Below are positions 52,429 through 61,314 of a DNA stretch of 63,302 nt, piece by piece (the first letter of the stretch is position 1; each line of letters starts with the position of its first letter). Source of the stretch: Dethiothermospora halolimnae (GTDB lineage: Bacteria; Bacillota; Clostridia; Tissierellales; VENL01); assembly GCF_037577855.1 (NCBI RefSeq), contig NZ_JBAKFX010000019.1, forward strand, positions 1-63,302, given 5' to 3'. Under the pieces are notes generated by a model, which saw only the letters and a program-made list of their open reading frames with translations, was not told the origin of the DNA and did not search any database. The position numbers were made by a program, and so were the translations under genes.

Positions 52429-52480
52429 AAATGAATCCAAAGTACAATGGCTATATAGCCATTGTACTTTGGATTCATTT
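52429..52480. terminator. 52-bp perfect palindrome between convergent genes
   Basis: The arm AAATGAATCCAAAGTACAAT plus GGCTAT is followed directly by its exact complement. It begins on the base after the abgT stop codon and ends eight bases before the end of mnmA, so it should stop transcription from both sides. There is no spacer. Confidence 0.85.
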
Positions 52481-52488
52481 GTAAATTT

Positions 52489-53571
52489 TCATTTTAAAAC
52501 TTTCTCAATTGTACCTCCTCCTATGACTTCATCTTTATCATAAAAAACCACCGCTTGTCCCGGGGCTATTGCCCTTTCCTTTTTATCAAATACCACTTTA
52601 ACTTTTTTATCTTTATATGGATATATTATAGCCGGTAAGAACCAACCCCATTGGCATACTTTTACTTTAACTTTAAGTTTAGTTGTCACTTTATCATAAA
52701 GTGTAAAGTTACAATTTATAGCAATAAGTCCCTTTGAATAAGTATCTCTATCATCTCCTAAAACCACTTGATTCCTTTTAGGATTTATACTTATAACAAA
52801 CTTAGGTTTATCAAACTTGACACCAAGGCCCCTTCGTTGCCCTATTGTATAATTAACTATTCCTTTATGTCGTCCTATAATATTTCCATTTAAATCTACA
52901 AAGTCTCCCCCTTTAACTCCATCTGGAGATTGTTTTGATAAATAGGATGTATAATCTTCATTAGGTATAAAACATATACCTAGACTATCCTTTTTCTTAG
53001 AAATATTGATATTTATTCCCTTCGCAACTTTTCGTACATCTTCCTTTGATTTAAATTCTCCTAAAGGTAATAATATGTGCTTTAATTGTTCTTGGGTAAG
53101 GGAGTGTAAAAGATAAGCTTGATCTTTCTTTTCCGATTCCCCTTTAAAAAGTCTATATTTATTAATATCTCCATCATACAATATTTTAGCATAATGACCA
53201 GTGGCTAGATAATAGGCACCAATACTATGGGCATACTCTAAAAACTTTCCATATTTAATTAGCTTATTACATGTCACACATGGATTTGGAGTTTTCCCAT
53301 CTAAATATTTTTCTACAAATTCCCTTTTCACTGTATCATTAAAACTCGATCTATAATCAACTATATGATGGGAAATACCCAATGCTTTAGCAACTCTTTT
53401 GGCATCATCTATAAATGATGGTCTTATAATATTTCCTTTATTATCATATTCATCAAATAGATGTAACGTAGCTCCGATAACATCATACCCTTTGTTTTTA
53501 AGAATATAAGCTACTGTAGAACTATCTACACCTCCGCTTAATCCAACTATTACTTTATTTTTATCTAACAT
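52489..53571 (-). CDS. mnmA: tRNA-specific 2-thiouridylase MnmA
   Basis: A 360-residue enzyme making 2-thiouridine at the wobble position of Lys, Glu and Gln tRNAs. The PP-loop SGGVDS is at 12-17. The two catalytic cysteines are in TPNPCVTCNKLIKYG and DSLGICFIP. A C-terminal beta-barrel (AIAPGQAVVFYDKDEVIGGG) is complete. GGTGGT precedes the ATG. The usual partner iscS is not adjacent. It shares the palindromic terminator with abgT. Confidence 0.96.
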   Translation of the reverse strand: MLDKNKVIVGLSGGVDSSTVAYILKNKGYDVIGATLHLFDEYDNKGNIIRPSFIDDAKRVAKALGISHHIVDYRSSFNDTVKREFVEKYLDGKTPNPCVTCNKLIKYGKFLEYAHSIGAYYLATGHYAKILYDGDINKYRLFKGESEKKDQAYLLHSLTQEQLKHILLPLGEFKSKEDVRKVAKGININISKKKDSLGICFIPNEDYTSYLSKQSPDGVKGGDFVDLNGNIIGRHKGIVNYTIGQRRGLGVKFDKPKFVISINPKRNQVVLGDDRDTYSKGLIAINCNFTLYDKVTTKLKVKVKVCQWGWFLPAIIYPYKDKKVKVVFDKKERAIAPGQAVVFYDKDEVIGGGTIEKVLK

Positions 53572-53669
53572 AATTTAACCACCACCATTTGTATAAAGAT
53601 TTAGTGTGTATACTACAAACTATAGAATATTGTAATTACTCCATAGCTTATATTTAAAAGAATTTATAA

Positions 53670-54911
53670 TCATTTAGCCCTTGCTTTTCTCTTTTTTTCT
53701 ATCATATATAATCCATACATTAGTGTAGCTGCTCCTATAGCCAAAGTAAATGTAATAGGCCATACCATTCTAATGCTAAACTTTTCTATATATCCTCCCA
53801 TAATCAGAGGTCCTACGGCATATCCTGCTCCTGTGATTATCGGTAATATTGAATTAAACCTACCTCTATGGGACATAGGTGTGTGATTTGCTATATATAC
53901 CCCTGTATTTGTTACATTTAATATTTCACCTACAGTCCATATTACTGTGGATAGAAAAAATATCCAGTAACTATTTGCATAATATAACATACCAAAACCT
54001 ATGGCACACATAATACCAGCCAAGGATATGTTTTGAACAGGTTTTAATTTTTTTGTAATAGATGTAATAACTGACGTTAATGCCACAACTACAACAGCAT
54101 TGGTAGTCATAAGGGTTCCGTACATTTTCGATCCTAAATTGGCACCAAATATCTCTTTTACTTGTAGCGGAATGCTATATCCATGCTGAACAAATACAAA
54201 GGAATATATTGTTGCCACCAAAGAAAATGCAATTAATGACGGTCTTTTTATAAGTACTCTAATTATATTTCCCTTCTCTGCCTTTTCATCACTTTCAATT
54301 TTAGTACTTTCTATAATATCTTCATGGGAAGGTTTCGTCTCTTTAACAAATTTATAAACTAATATTAAAGATATAAATGTCGTTGTAGCATCACCATAGA
54401 AAATTAATGATGTGTAATTTTCATATAAAAAACCCGCTATCAGTGGTCCTATGGCAAAACCTACGTTTATACCTAAATATAATAAAGAAAATGCTTCCTT
54501 TCTATTACTTTCATCAGTCAAATCTGCCATCATGGCACTATTAGCCGGTTGAACAGCTCCTCCAAAAAAACTGGCCATTATTAGTAGCCAAGGTATTAAC
54601 ATAGAGTTTCCTAAAAAACCACATGGAACAAAGCATAAAGCTGCAAGACTTTGAAATATTAATATAATTTTCTTTCTACCTATTCTATCAGATAAAAATC
54701 CACCTAATAGTGATCCTGGTACTGATACCATTGCTGCCAAAAAGAAATACATACCTGCCTGTTGTTCCTTTATCCCCATTTTATCAGTAAGAAATAAAGT
54801 TAAAAAAGGATATACAAAGGCTCCCATACTGTTTATAATTCTTGCTATAAAAAGTATATATACACTTTGTGGCAGTCCCTTGTAATTATTGAATATTCTT
54901 TTTATTACCAT
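53670..54911 (-). CDS. MFS transporter, multidrug-efflux type
   Basis: A 413-residue protein with twelve hydrophobic segments and the MFS motif A between segments 2 and 3 (GGFLSDRIGRKKIILIFQSL). The segment-1 block is SVYILFIARIINSMGAFVYPFLTLFLTDKMGI. It looks like a drug or metabolite exporter; the substrate is unknown. GGGGGAG precedes the ATG. It follows the HAD phosphatase gene by 23 bases, so the two are probably one operon. Confidence 0.9.
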   Translation of the reverse strand: MVIKRIFNNYKGLPQSVYILFIARIINSMGAFVYPFLTLFLTDKMGIKEQQAGMYFFLAAMVSVPGSLLGGFLSDRIGRKKIILIFQSLAALCFVPCGFLGNSMLIPWLLIMASFFGGAVQPANSAMMADLTDESNRKEAFSLLYLGINVGFAIGPLIAGFLYENYTSLIFYGDATTTFISLILVYKFVKETKPSHEDIIESTKIESDEKAEKGNIIRVLIKRPSLIAFSLVATIYSFVFVQHGYSIPLQVKEIFGANLGSKMYGTLMTTNAVVVVALTSVITSITKKLKPVQNISLAGIMCAIGFGMLYYANSYWIFFLSTVIWTVGEILNVTNTGVYIANHTPMSHRGRFNSILPIITGAGYAVGPLIMGGYIEKFSIRMVWPITFTLAIGAATLMYGLYMIEKKRKARAK

Positions 54912-54934
54912 CTATATCTCCCCCAAATTTATCG

Positions 54935-55405
54935 TCATTTTCTAAGTGTTGCCTTTAGCCTATTGGTATTTATTAACATATTCAAGCAGTCATTAATTGA
55001 ATTTACCACGATGTCACTATTTAATAATAATTTCGATGAACAACCTTCTTTTCCTACAATACATATACCTACCCTAGCTTCCTTTATCATTAATACATCA
55101 TTATTCCCATTACCAATGGCAATAACATTATTGCTGCCTAATCCCTTAATAAAATTCACCTTATCTTGGGTACCATTTTCCTTAGATATAATATGTAAAT
55201 CCACATCAATCTCTTTTAGATTTTCCCTTGCATTGCCATATGTATCGGCAGTTAGTATATGTATATCAATCTCTTTTTTTAATAACTTAAGTTTTCCTTT
55301 TACATTATCACTTATTTTCCCATCAACAGCTATCGTTCCATTATAATCAAATACCAAATGGGAAATATTTAATTCTCCATAGGATGGAATATTTATCTTT
55401 ATCAT
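54935..55405 (-). CDS. HAD family hydrolase (P-type ATPase-like)
   Basis: A 156-residue minimal HAD protein with motif I FDYNGTIAVDG (nucleophile Asp, DYNGT), motif II ILTADTYGNA, motif III Lys (TQDKVNFI) and motif IV IAIGNGNNDVLMIKEA. It lacks a cap domain and resembles the small soluble hydrolases related to the P-domain of heavy-metal ATPases. The substrate is unknown. GGGAG precedes the ATG. It is followed by an MFS transporter gene in the same direction. Confidence 0.92.
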   Translation of the reverse strand: MIKINIPSYGELNISHLVFDYNGTIAVDGKISDNVKGKLKLLKKEIDIHILTADTYGNARENLKEIDVDLHIISKENGTQDKVNFIKGLGSNNVIAIGNGNNDVLMIKEARVGICIVGKEGCSSKLLLNSDIVVNSINDCLNMLINTNRLKATLRK

Positions 55406-55480
55406 TATACCATCTCCCTTCCAAGTATAATTATAGCACTTTTTAGAGTTCTATATAAGTATTAGAATTTATGGAGAAAG

Positions 55481-56738
55481 TAAGGGACAGTTCATTTATT
55501 AATGCACGTATGAAAATTTATCTTTGGGCTAGAACCTTAGGGACAGTTCAGTTATTTATCTAAGTATATAAACTAAATTTTTGGCTATAATTATACTAAT
55601 AAATTAATAAGGAGGATTTTTATGCCAAGAACAGCACGTAAAAAAAGTTTTGATTCCATCTTTCACATAATGGTTAAAAGTGTAGGTGATACAACTCTAT
55701 TTAAGAAAGATGAAGATAGAGATATGTATTTAGGTATCATCAAGAAATATCAAAATATATTCGATTTTAAAGTATATGCCTACTGTCTTATGGATAGCCA
55801 TGGTCATCTAATGATTGATGCCAATGGAGCAGATGTATCAAAATTTATGCAAAGGATAAACCAATCCTATGCTCAACGATATAATAAAAAGTATGAAAGA
55901 TTTGGACATGTATTTGCCGATAGATTTAGAAGCGAAATAATAGATGATGATAAATATCTTCTCGTTTGCTTCGGCTATATACATAACAATTGTAAAGATA
56001 TTCCTGGATGGAAAGGTAAAGAAGAAGAATATCCATATTCTAGTTTTAGTATCTATATGGGAATACATGATGACAAGTATAATATCCTAAGTAAACAATT
56101 TATGTTAGGTATATTTGATGAAAATAATGCTAAGGGGCTTAAGAAGTGTAGAATTTTTATGGCTGATTATATGAAAAGAGAAGATGATATTAATGTTAAA
56201 GAGCATATGTTTTTTAAAGATCAAAAAACAGATTATAGAAGTGAAAGACATATAATTCCTAGAGATTACTCTCCAGAGGATATTTTATCATTTATATCAA
56301 AACATACAAAGACTAATAAAAGAATTATTACTGAACCATACAATCGGAGTTCTACTGAAAGTAAGGCTTTATTTATACTGCTTATGACTAGATACTGTGA
56401 TTTCTCTATAAAAGATGTATGCAACTTTATGGGTCATATAAGTCAATCTAGAGTTTCCAGTCTATGTAGTATGGGATCTCAATTAATAGATACTAATGTT
56501 AAATATCAAAACATACTAAAAACTTTTATAAAAAAAGAACGTATTTAGATAATATCGTCTGATTTTAGAACTTCTAATTTGAGCCATTTGTTTTATATGT
56601 AACATATTGGACAAGCATCTGACAAATTACCTAATTCAATTTTATTTTAAATAGTTTAACATAAAAATAGTCTATTTTATATCTATAGTATATAAACCAG
56701 TGTTAATATTTTAAGTTTGCAACTGAACCGTCCCTTAG
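55481..56738 (+). mobile_element. RAYT-type element with flanking GGGACrGTTCA repeats
   Basis: On the left, TAAGGGACAGTTCA (55481-55494) and TTAGGGACAGTTCAGTT (55537-55553) are direct copies; on the right, AACTGAACCGTCCCTTAG (56721-56738) is the inverted copy. They enclose a Y1-type transposase gene. Repeats beginning GGGAC(G)GTTC are familiar to me beside such transposase genes in Firmicutes. The layout, with the gene flanked by inverted REP-like sites, fits a REP-associated tyrosine transposase unit. Confidence 0.7.
55622..56548 (+). CDS. REP-associated tyrosine transposase (Y1, IS200-like)
   Basis: A 308-residue HUH-type transposase. The N-terminal catalytic domain (1-130) has MDSHGHLMID (the metal-binding H-x-H motif), the RAYT block QSYAQRYNKKYERFGHVFADRFRS and a Tyr-rich DYPYSS-like site (EYPYSSFSIY). 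The C-terminal 100 residues (KALFILLMTRYCDFSIKDVCNFMGHISQSRVSSL) form a DnaA-like helix-turn-helix as in larger clostridial members. It probably nicks at the flanking GGGACrGTTCA sites. AGGAGG precedes the ATG and the frame is intact. Confidence 0.92.
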   Translation: MPRTARKKSFDSIFHIMVKSVGDTTLFKKDEDRDMYLGIIKKYQNIFDFKVYAYCLMDSHGHLMIDANGADVSKFMQRINQSYAQRYNKKYERFGHVFADRFRSEIIDDDKYLLVCFGYIHNNCKDIPGWKGKEEEYPYSSFSIYMGIHDDKYNILSKQFMLGIFDENNAKGLKKCRIFMADYMKREDDINVKEHMFFKDQKTDYRSERHIIPRDYSPEDILSFISKHTKTNKRIITEPYNRSSTESKALFILLMTRYCDFSIKDVCNFMGHISQSRVSSLCSMGSQLIDTNVKYQNILKTFIKKERI

Positions 56739-56839
56739 TTTCCCTTATCTCTTTTTAAATTTAAATATCAACATTTTATTTTAATGTGAACTGTGCCTGT
56801 ACTTTTTTCTTAAACCTAGATCTAAATAACAATCTAAGT

Positions 56840-57856
56840 TTAAATAATATATTCAATCTCCCCTTTTGGAAAAATTGTAGAAATGTTATCTTTGAAAAAT
56901 TCTTTTATTTCTTCAATAGTGGTTTTCTTATATACATATTTACCATATCCAAACTGTCCATATTTATATTTTCGTTCATCTTCTTCCATCGGTAATGTTG
57001 TTTTGGGGAATACTTCTATTATTCTATTTTTAGCTGATGAAGTAAATCTATGGGATATAACTTCAAAGGTTATTTTTTCTTCCTTTTTATTATCCAATCC
57101 ATTTGCTAATCTTTGAAGCATATCTTTATATTGTTCTTTCCAATCTGCATGGGTTATTACCGGTCCTATTATAAATCCCAGTTTATAGTTAGCATCTAAA
57201 ATTTTTCTAGCAGCTTTTATTCTATATTCTAGACTAGCTGTATCGTGTTCATATTCATTTATGACGGTATCTGAATTTATACTAAATCTTATTGTTGTAT
57301 GACCATTATGTTTTAATTTTAACAATCCATCTATATCATCAAATTTAGTCACAAGCCTTAATCTTCCTTTATCATTATCTCCTATAAACTCTATTGTTTT
57401 AGCTAAACTTCCTGTATATGGTTCAAATGGTATTGGATCAGAGGTGGCCGCTGATTCAAAGTAAGTTATTTCCGGTTTTCTTTTTTCTATATATTGTTCA
57501 GCCTTATCTAGTATTTCACTTACATTTGCATATATAGTAGTATAAGGTTTCTTTCCAAACCTCGTGTTTAAATAACAATACTCACATTTAGCAGAACAGC
57601 CAGACATTAAGGGAAGTTGGTAATGGGCTGATGGCTTACAACTTTGAAACTCTTGATTTTTCCTCACTCTAATAACTAATGTCTTTTTTCCTTCAACATA
57701 TTTTTCAGTGGAAGATTCTCCTGGTATACCAGTAACTCTATTAGATTTAAGTATTTTGGTTTCTATGTCTTTGTCTTGAAATAGTTCGTATAATTTTTCA
57801 CCTAATGGATATTCTAGAGCTTTCTTTTCAAAAAATACTCTTTTGGGTTTATACAT
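56840..57856 (-). CDS. splB: Spore photoproduct lyase family radical SAM protein
   Basis: A 338-residue radical SAM enzyme with the cluster motif C87-x3-C91-x2-C94 (SGCSAKCEYCYL) and the SPL blocks FEPYTGSLAKTIEFIG, GRLRLVTKFDDIDGLL, TIRFSINSDTVINEYEHDT and HRFTSSAKNRIIEVFP. It repairs the UV thymine dimer 5-thyminyl-5,6-dihydrothymine in germinating spores. The residue aligning with the hydrogen-donor Cys of the Bacillus enzymes (Cys141, in a CTSD context as I recall) appears to be Ala137 here (ESAATSD). It may be a variant lyase or an SPL-family enzyme of other use. AAAGGAG precedes the ATG; single gene. Confidence 0.88.
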   Translation of the reverse strand: MYKPKRVFFEKKALEYPLGEKLYELFQDKDIETKILKSNRVTGIPGESSTEKYVEGKKTLVIRVRKNQEFQSCKPSAHYQLPLMSGCSAKCEYCYLNTRFGKKPYTTIYANVSEILDKAEQYIEKRKPEITYFESAATSDPIPFEPYTGSLAKTIEFIGDNDKGRLRLVTKFDDIDGLLKLKHNGHTTIRFSINSDTVINEYEHDTASLEYRIKAARKILDANYKLGFIIGPVITHADWKEQYKDMLQRLANGLDNKKEEKITFEVISHRFTSSAKNRIIEVFPKTTLPMEEDERKYKYGQFGYGKYVYKKTTIEEIKEFFKDNISTIFPKGEIEYII

Positions 57857-58070
57857 ATTTTTCTCCTTTACCTTATATTTAATAATATACTTAAATTTTG
57901 TCTTATTATTTTTTATCTTCTCATTAACTATTAGTTCCCAAACTTTATTATTAATATGTTATTTGACCACAAGCTTTATTACAAACTTTATAAGAAAATT
58001 TTTGAATATAAAATATAAAATTTGAAATACTATTGATAGAATGAGAATTAAATTTTTAAGGAGTGATTTT

Positions 58071-58268
58071 ATGGATAGATTATCTCTTGTACTAGTAATC
58101 ATAGGTGCCCTTAATTGGGGATTAGTATCTTTATTCCAGTTTGACCTTGTGGCTTCTTTATTTGGAGGGCAAGACGCAATACTTAGTAGAATAATATATG
58201 GTCTTGTGGGCTTAGCTGGATTATATGCCATAACATTATTATTTAGAGAACGTGAAAAAGTAGAGTAA
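58071..58268 (+). CDS. DUF378 domain membrane protein
   Basis: A 65-residue protein with two membrane segments: MDRLSLVLVIIGALNWGLVSLF (GALNWGL is diagnostic of DUF378) and RIIYGLVGLAGLYAITLLF. Its function is unknown. AAGGAGTG precedes the ATG at 58071; ten in-frame codons upstream lack a ribosome site. Its last four codons and stop lie inside a 56-bp perfect palindrome. Confidence 0.9.
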   Translation: MDRLSLVLVIIGALNWGLVSLFQFDLVASLFGGQDAILSRIIYGLVGLAGLYAITLLFREREKVE

Positions 58269-58312
58269 AGTTAAAAACAGCCCTAGGGCTGTTTTTAACT
58301 TTACTCTACTTT
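58257..58312. terminator. 56-bp perfect palindrome containing two stop codons
   Basis: The arm AAAGTAGAGTAAAGTTAAAA plus ACAGCCCT is followed directly by its exact complement. The TAA of the DUF378 gene (58266-58268) and the TAG of the convergent amidase gene (58306-58308) are both inside it. It must act as terminator for both genes while coding for the C-terminus of both. Confidence 0.88.
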
Positions 58313-59136
58313 AATTTTAAATCATATATTTCTGTTCTTCTATGTTTAAATGTAGGTATTTGTTCCCTTGTCTTATCTATTTTATCTAAATCTATTTCTG
58401 TTATTATTACTCCTTCATTATCCCCTAATCTCTCAAGTATACTCCCCCAGGAATCAACTATAATACTATTTCCATAGGAAGTATATGATGCTTCTTCGTT
58501 CCTAGCTGGAGCCGTACCTAACATATATATTTGATTATCTAAAGCTCTACTTCTAAATAATATCTCCCAATGGGCAGGCCCTGTGGTCATATTAAATGCT
58601 GCCGGTACAAATACTCCCCTAACTCCTTCTAATGCCATTATTCTAATAAGTTCTGGAAACCTTATATCGTAGCAAATACATAGTCCAAATTTGCCATATT
58701 TAGTATCAAATATAGTAACATCATTTCCCGGAGCTAATGTATCTGACTCTTTAAATGTAACTCCACCTGCTACATCTATGTCAAATAAATGCATTTTTCT
58801 ATGCCTTCCTATTAGCTCTCCATTATAGTCAAATACAAAGCTTGTATTATAAATCTTTCCCTCTCCATCCTTTTCAGGAATGGAACCACCAACTAAATAT
58901 ATACCATTATCCTTGGCCATATTAGATAAAGCTTTTATGGTCTCACCAGTGGGATACGTTTCTGCAAATTTAGGAAAATAGCTATTATCATAGGGACAGT
59001 TAAACATCTCTGGTAAAACTACTATATTAACCCCTTTCTTTACACAGTCTTCTACCATAGCCTGTGCCTTACTAATATTTTTTCCTTTATCCCCAGTTAC
59101 CGTCATCTGACATAACCCTACCTTAACTTTACTCAA
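58306..59136 (-). CDS. Carbon-nitrogen hydrolase (omega-amidase/nitrilase superfamily)
   Basis: A 276-residue enzyme with the Glu-Lys-Cys triad visible: VVLPEMFNCPY (Glu), GRHRKMHLFD (Lys) and GLCICYDIRFPEL (Cys). It hydrolyses an amide, probably an omega-amide of a keto acid such as 2-oxoglutaramate as in NIT2, or a similar small amide. The start is TTG with AGGAGG seven bases upstream. Standard length. Its stop codon lies in the 56-bp palindrome. Confidence 0.92.
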   Translation of the reverse strand: MSKVKVGLCQMTVTGDKGKNISKAQAMVEDCVKKGVNIVVLPEMFNCPYDNSYFPKFAETYPTGETIKALSNMAKDNGIYLVGGSIPEKDGEGKIYNTSFVFDYNGELIGRHRKMHLFDIDVAGGVTFKESDTLAPGNDVTIFDTKYGKFGLCICYDIRFPELIRIMALEGVRGVFVPAAFNMTTGPAHWEILFRSRALDNQIYMLGTAPARNEEASYTSYGNSIIVDSWGSILERLGDNEGVIITEIDLDKIDKTREQIPTFKHRRTEIYDLKLK

Positions 59137-59220
59137 ACTAAAACCTCCTCATAAAATCTCAACTCTATTAATATATATACCACTTTCCCCTCAATCTATC
59201 CTTATAATATAAGATTCTTT

Positions 59221-60444
59221 CTATGCCTTAAAATTATATAATGGTTTTATTATATCTATAATTTCAACAGTATCTTCAATATTGCCTATTATCTCATCTA
59301 TTGGTTTATATGCCATGGGAGCTTCATCTAAAGTAGACTCCTTTACAGATGTGGTATATATACCCTTCATACTATCTGTAAATTCATCGATACTAATGCT
59401 ATCCTTAGCCTTGCTTCTACTCATTAATCTTCCTGCTCCATGGGGTGCCGAATAGTTCCACTCTGGATTCCCTTTTCCTATTGCTATAATACTACCATCT
59501 CTCATATTAATAGGAATCAATACCTTTTCTCCTTTTTTAGCCGATATAGACCCCTTCCTTAATATCCTACTTTCCATGTCAATATAGTTATGAATAGTTT
59601 GGAATTTATTTAATGTCCCAAAGTTTAAATCTAAACATTCCTCCACTATCCTTTTTCCCATAACTTCTCTATTTATATTTGAATATTGTTGTATAACCTC
59701 CATGTCATGTAAGTAATCTTCCATCAGTCTCCCTTCTAAATAACACAGCACTTTTGGTATTTTACATTGTCTTTTATGCTTTTCTCTTAACTTCGCTAAT
59801 GCACCTTGTATCTCTTTTCTTCTTCCCTTTTCTTTATACGTTTTAATTAGTAATTTCTTTTCCTCTTCATATTTATTATCTAATCCACCATGATATTGAA
59901 AAGCCCTATTTTGATAATATGTTGCAACTTGATGTCCTAAATTTCTACTACCACTATGAATTACTAAGTATTTATTTCCACCACTATCAATATTAATTTC
60001 TATAAAATGATTTCCACCCCCTAGACTTCCTAGGGCTCTATTAAATTCCTTTGATGACTTTGGTATCTCCCTAAAACACTTTAACTGCTCTATCTTTTCT
60101 CTATAATTTATCTGAGGATGCTGATTAATATTAAAACCACTTGGTATATTTTTTTTTATATAATCATCAATTTTTTGAAAATCTAAATCTATATCTTCTA
60201 GCTCTATGGTTATCATTCCACATCCTATATCTACCCCAACCAGATTAGGTACTATTTTATCCTTTATAGTCATTGTAGTACCTATTACACATCCAGCTCC
60301 AGCATGGGTATCAGGCATTATTCTTATTTTACTATACTTAGTAAATTCTTGATTACACAATTCTAATATTTGTTTTTCTGCACTCTCTTCTATATTATCT
60401 GTATATACTTTTGCTGTATTATATTTCCCCTTTATTTGCTTCAT
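59221..60444 (-). CDS. rtcB: RtcB family RNA ligase
   Basis: A 407-residue RtcB protein: VGVDIGCGM (Mn-binding Asp/Cys region), LGSLGGGNHFIEI (catalytic HxH-type region), HSGSRNLGHQVATYY, and SAPHGAGRLMSRSKAKDSI with the guanylated-His loop. It joins RNA 2',3'-cyclic phosphate or 3'-phosphate ends to 5'-OH ends with GTP and Mn2+. The ATG overlaps the endonuclease V stop by four bases (ATGA), with GGGGG upstream, so the two are translated together. Archease is not adjacent. It lies near a dead kptA gene. Confidence 0.95.
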   Translation of the reverse strand: MKQIKGKYNTAKVYTDNIEESAEKQILELCNQEFTKYSKIRIMPDTHAGAGCVIGTTMTIKDKIVPNLVGVDIGCGMITIELEDIDLDFQKIDDYIKKNIPSGFNINQHPQINYREKIEQLKCFREIPKSSKEFNRALGSLGGGNHFIEINIDSGGNKYLVIHSGSRNLGHQVATYYQNRAFQYHGGLDNKYEEEKKLLIKTYKEKGRRKEIQGALAKLREKHKRQCKIPKVLCYLEGRLMEDYLHDMEVIQQYSNINREVMGKRIVEECLDLNFGTLNKFQTIHNYIDMESRILRKGSISAKKGEKVLIPINMRDGSIIAIGKGNPEWNYSAPHGAGRLMSRSKAKDSISIDEFTDSMKGIYTTSVKESTLDEAPMAYKPIDEIIGNIEDTVEIIDIIKPLYNFKA

Positions 60445-61163
60445 AATATCATCCCCCTTATATTTAATTCCTTTCTTTTTTTATGGGTTTCTAAGTCTGC
60501 TAATCTAACAGAAATAGGAAGCTTACTTTCTTGATTAATCAAGTTATATACTATTTCAGTAGAAGTTTCTAAATCAATATAGTTACCACATGATATAAAT
60601 ATAGGTTTTACTCCTTTTCTTGTACGAAGTGCTCTACCATATACCTCTTTATTTATAATAATATCACTATATGAACCTTCATTGTCTGTAGGCATCTGAA
60701 AATCTACTCCACCAATTTTCAAATAACTTTTCGCCACCCCTATACTAGGTTTATTAATAAAAAATGATGCATGGGTTGCTATCCCCATGTGATTATAGTG
60801 TAAATAACCATTACCATCAAACATAAATATATCTGGCTCTAATTTTAACTTTTCTATAGCCTTAATTACCAAAGGTAACTCCCTAAATGCCAGAAACCCT
60901 GATATATATGGTATATCTATTTCTCCATAGCTACTTACCTTCTCAACTACTTTTTTTGTATTATAATCTATAATCACAATACAACATACTCCATATTGCC
61001 TATCTTTCATATTCCAATAAGCTAAATCTACTCCTGCTATTGTCTTTAAATTTGTTTTATCAAATGAATTCTTTAATTGAACCTTTTTTACTAAACTATT
61101 TTGTATATTAATGAATTCTGATTCTGAACTAACATTAAAACTATGAATTTTATTTATTTTCAA
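60441..61163 (-). CDS. nfi: Endonuclease V
   Basis: A 240-residue enzyme with the EndoV motifs IAGVDLAYW (catalytic Asp), YISGFLAFRE, MFDGNGYLHYNHMGIATHASFF (second Asp and the conserved GxAxH) and SVRLADLETHKKR. It cuts one base beyond inosine in DNA or, in many organisms, in RNA. The start is TTG after GGGGGAAAACTAAAT. It overlaps rtcB by four bases, forming a two-gene unit. Confidence 0.93.
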   Translation of the reverse strand: MKINKIHSFNVSSESEFINIQNSLVKKVQLKNSFDKTNLKTIAGVDLAYWNMKDRQYGVCCIVIIDYNTKKVVEKVSSYGEIDIPYISGFLAFRELPLVIKAIEKLKLEPDIFMFDGNGYLHYNHMGIATHASFFINKPSIGVAKSYLKIGGVDFQMPTDNEGSYSDIIINKEVYGRALRTRKGVKPIFISCGNYIDLETSTEIVYNLINQESKLPISVRLADLETHKKRKELNIRGMIL

Positions 61164-61314
61164 ATTTAGTTTTCCCCCAGTTAATTATCTATGCTTTAAT
61201 ATATACTTAAATAACAGTAGCATATATAAACTTACACTTTATAATTTATTAATATAATTACTTAAATTTAATGTACTAACTTTTTATCGAATCTTATAAC
61301 CAAATTTTATCATT

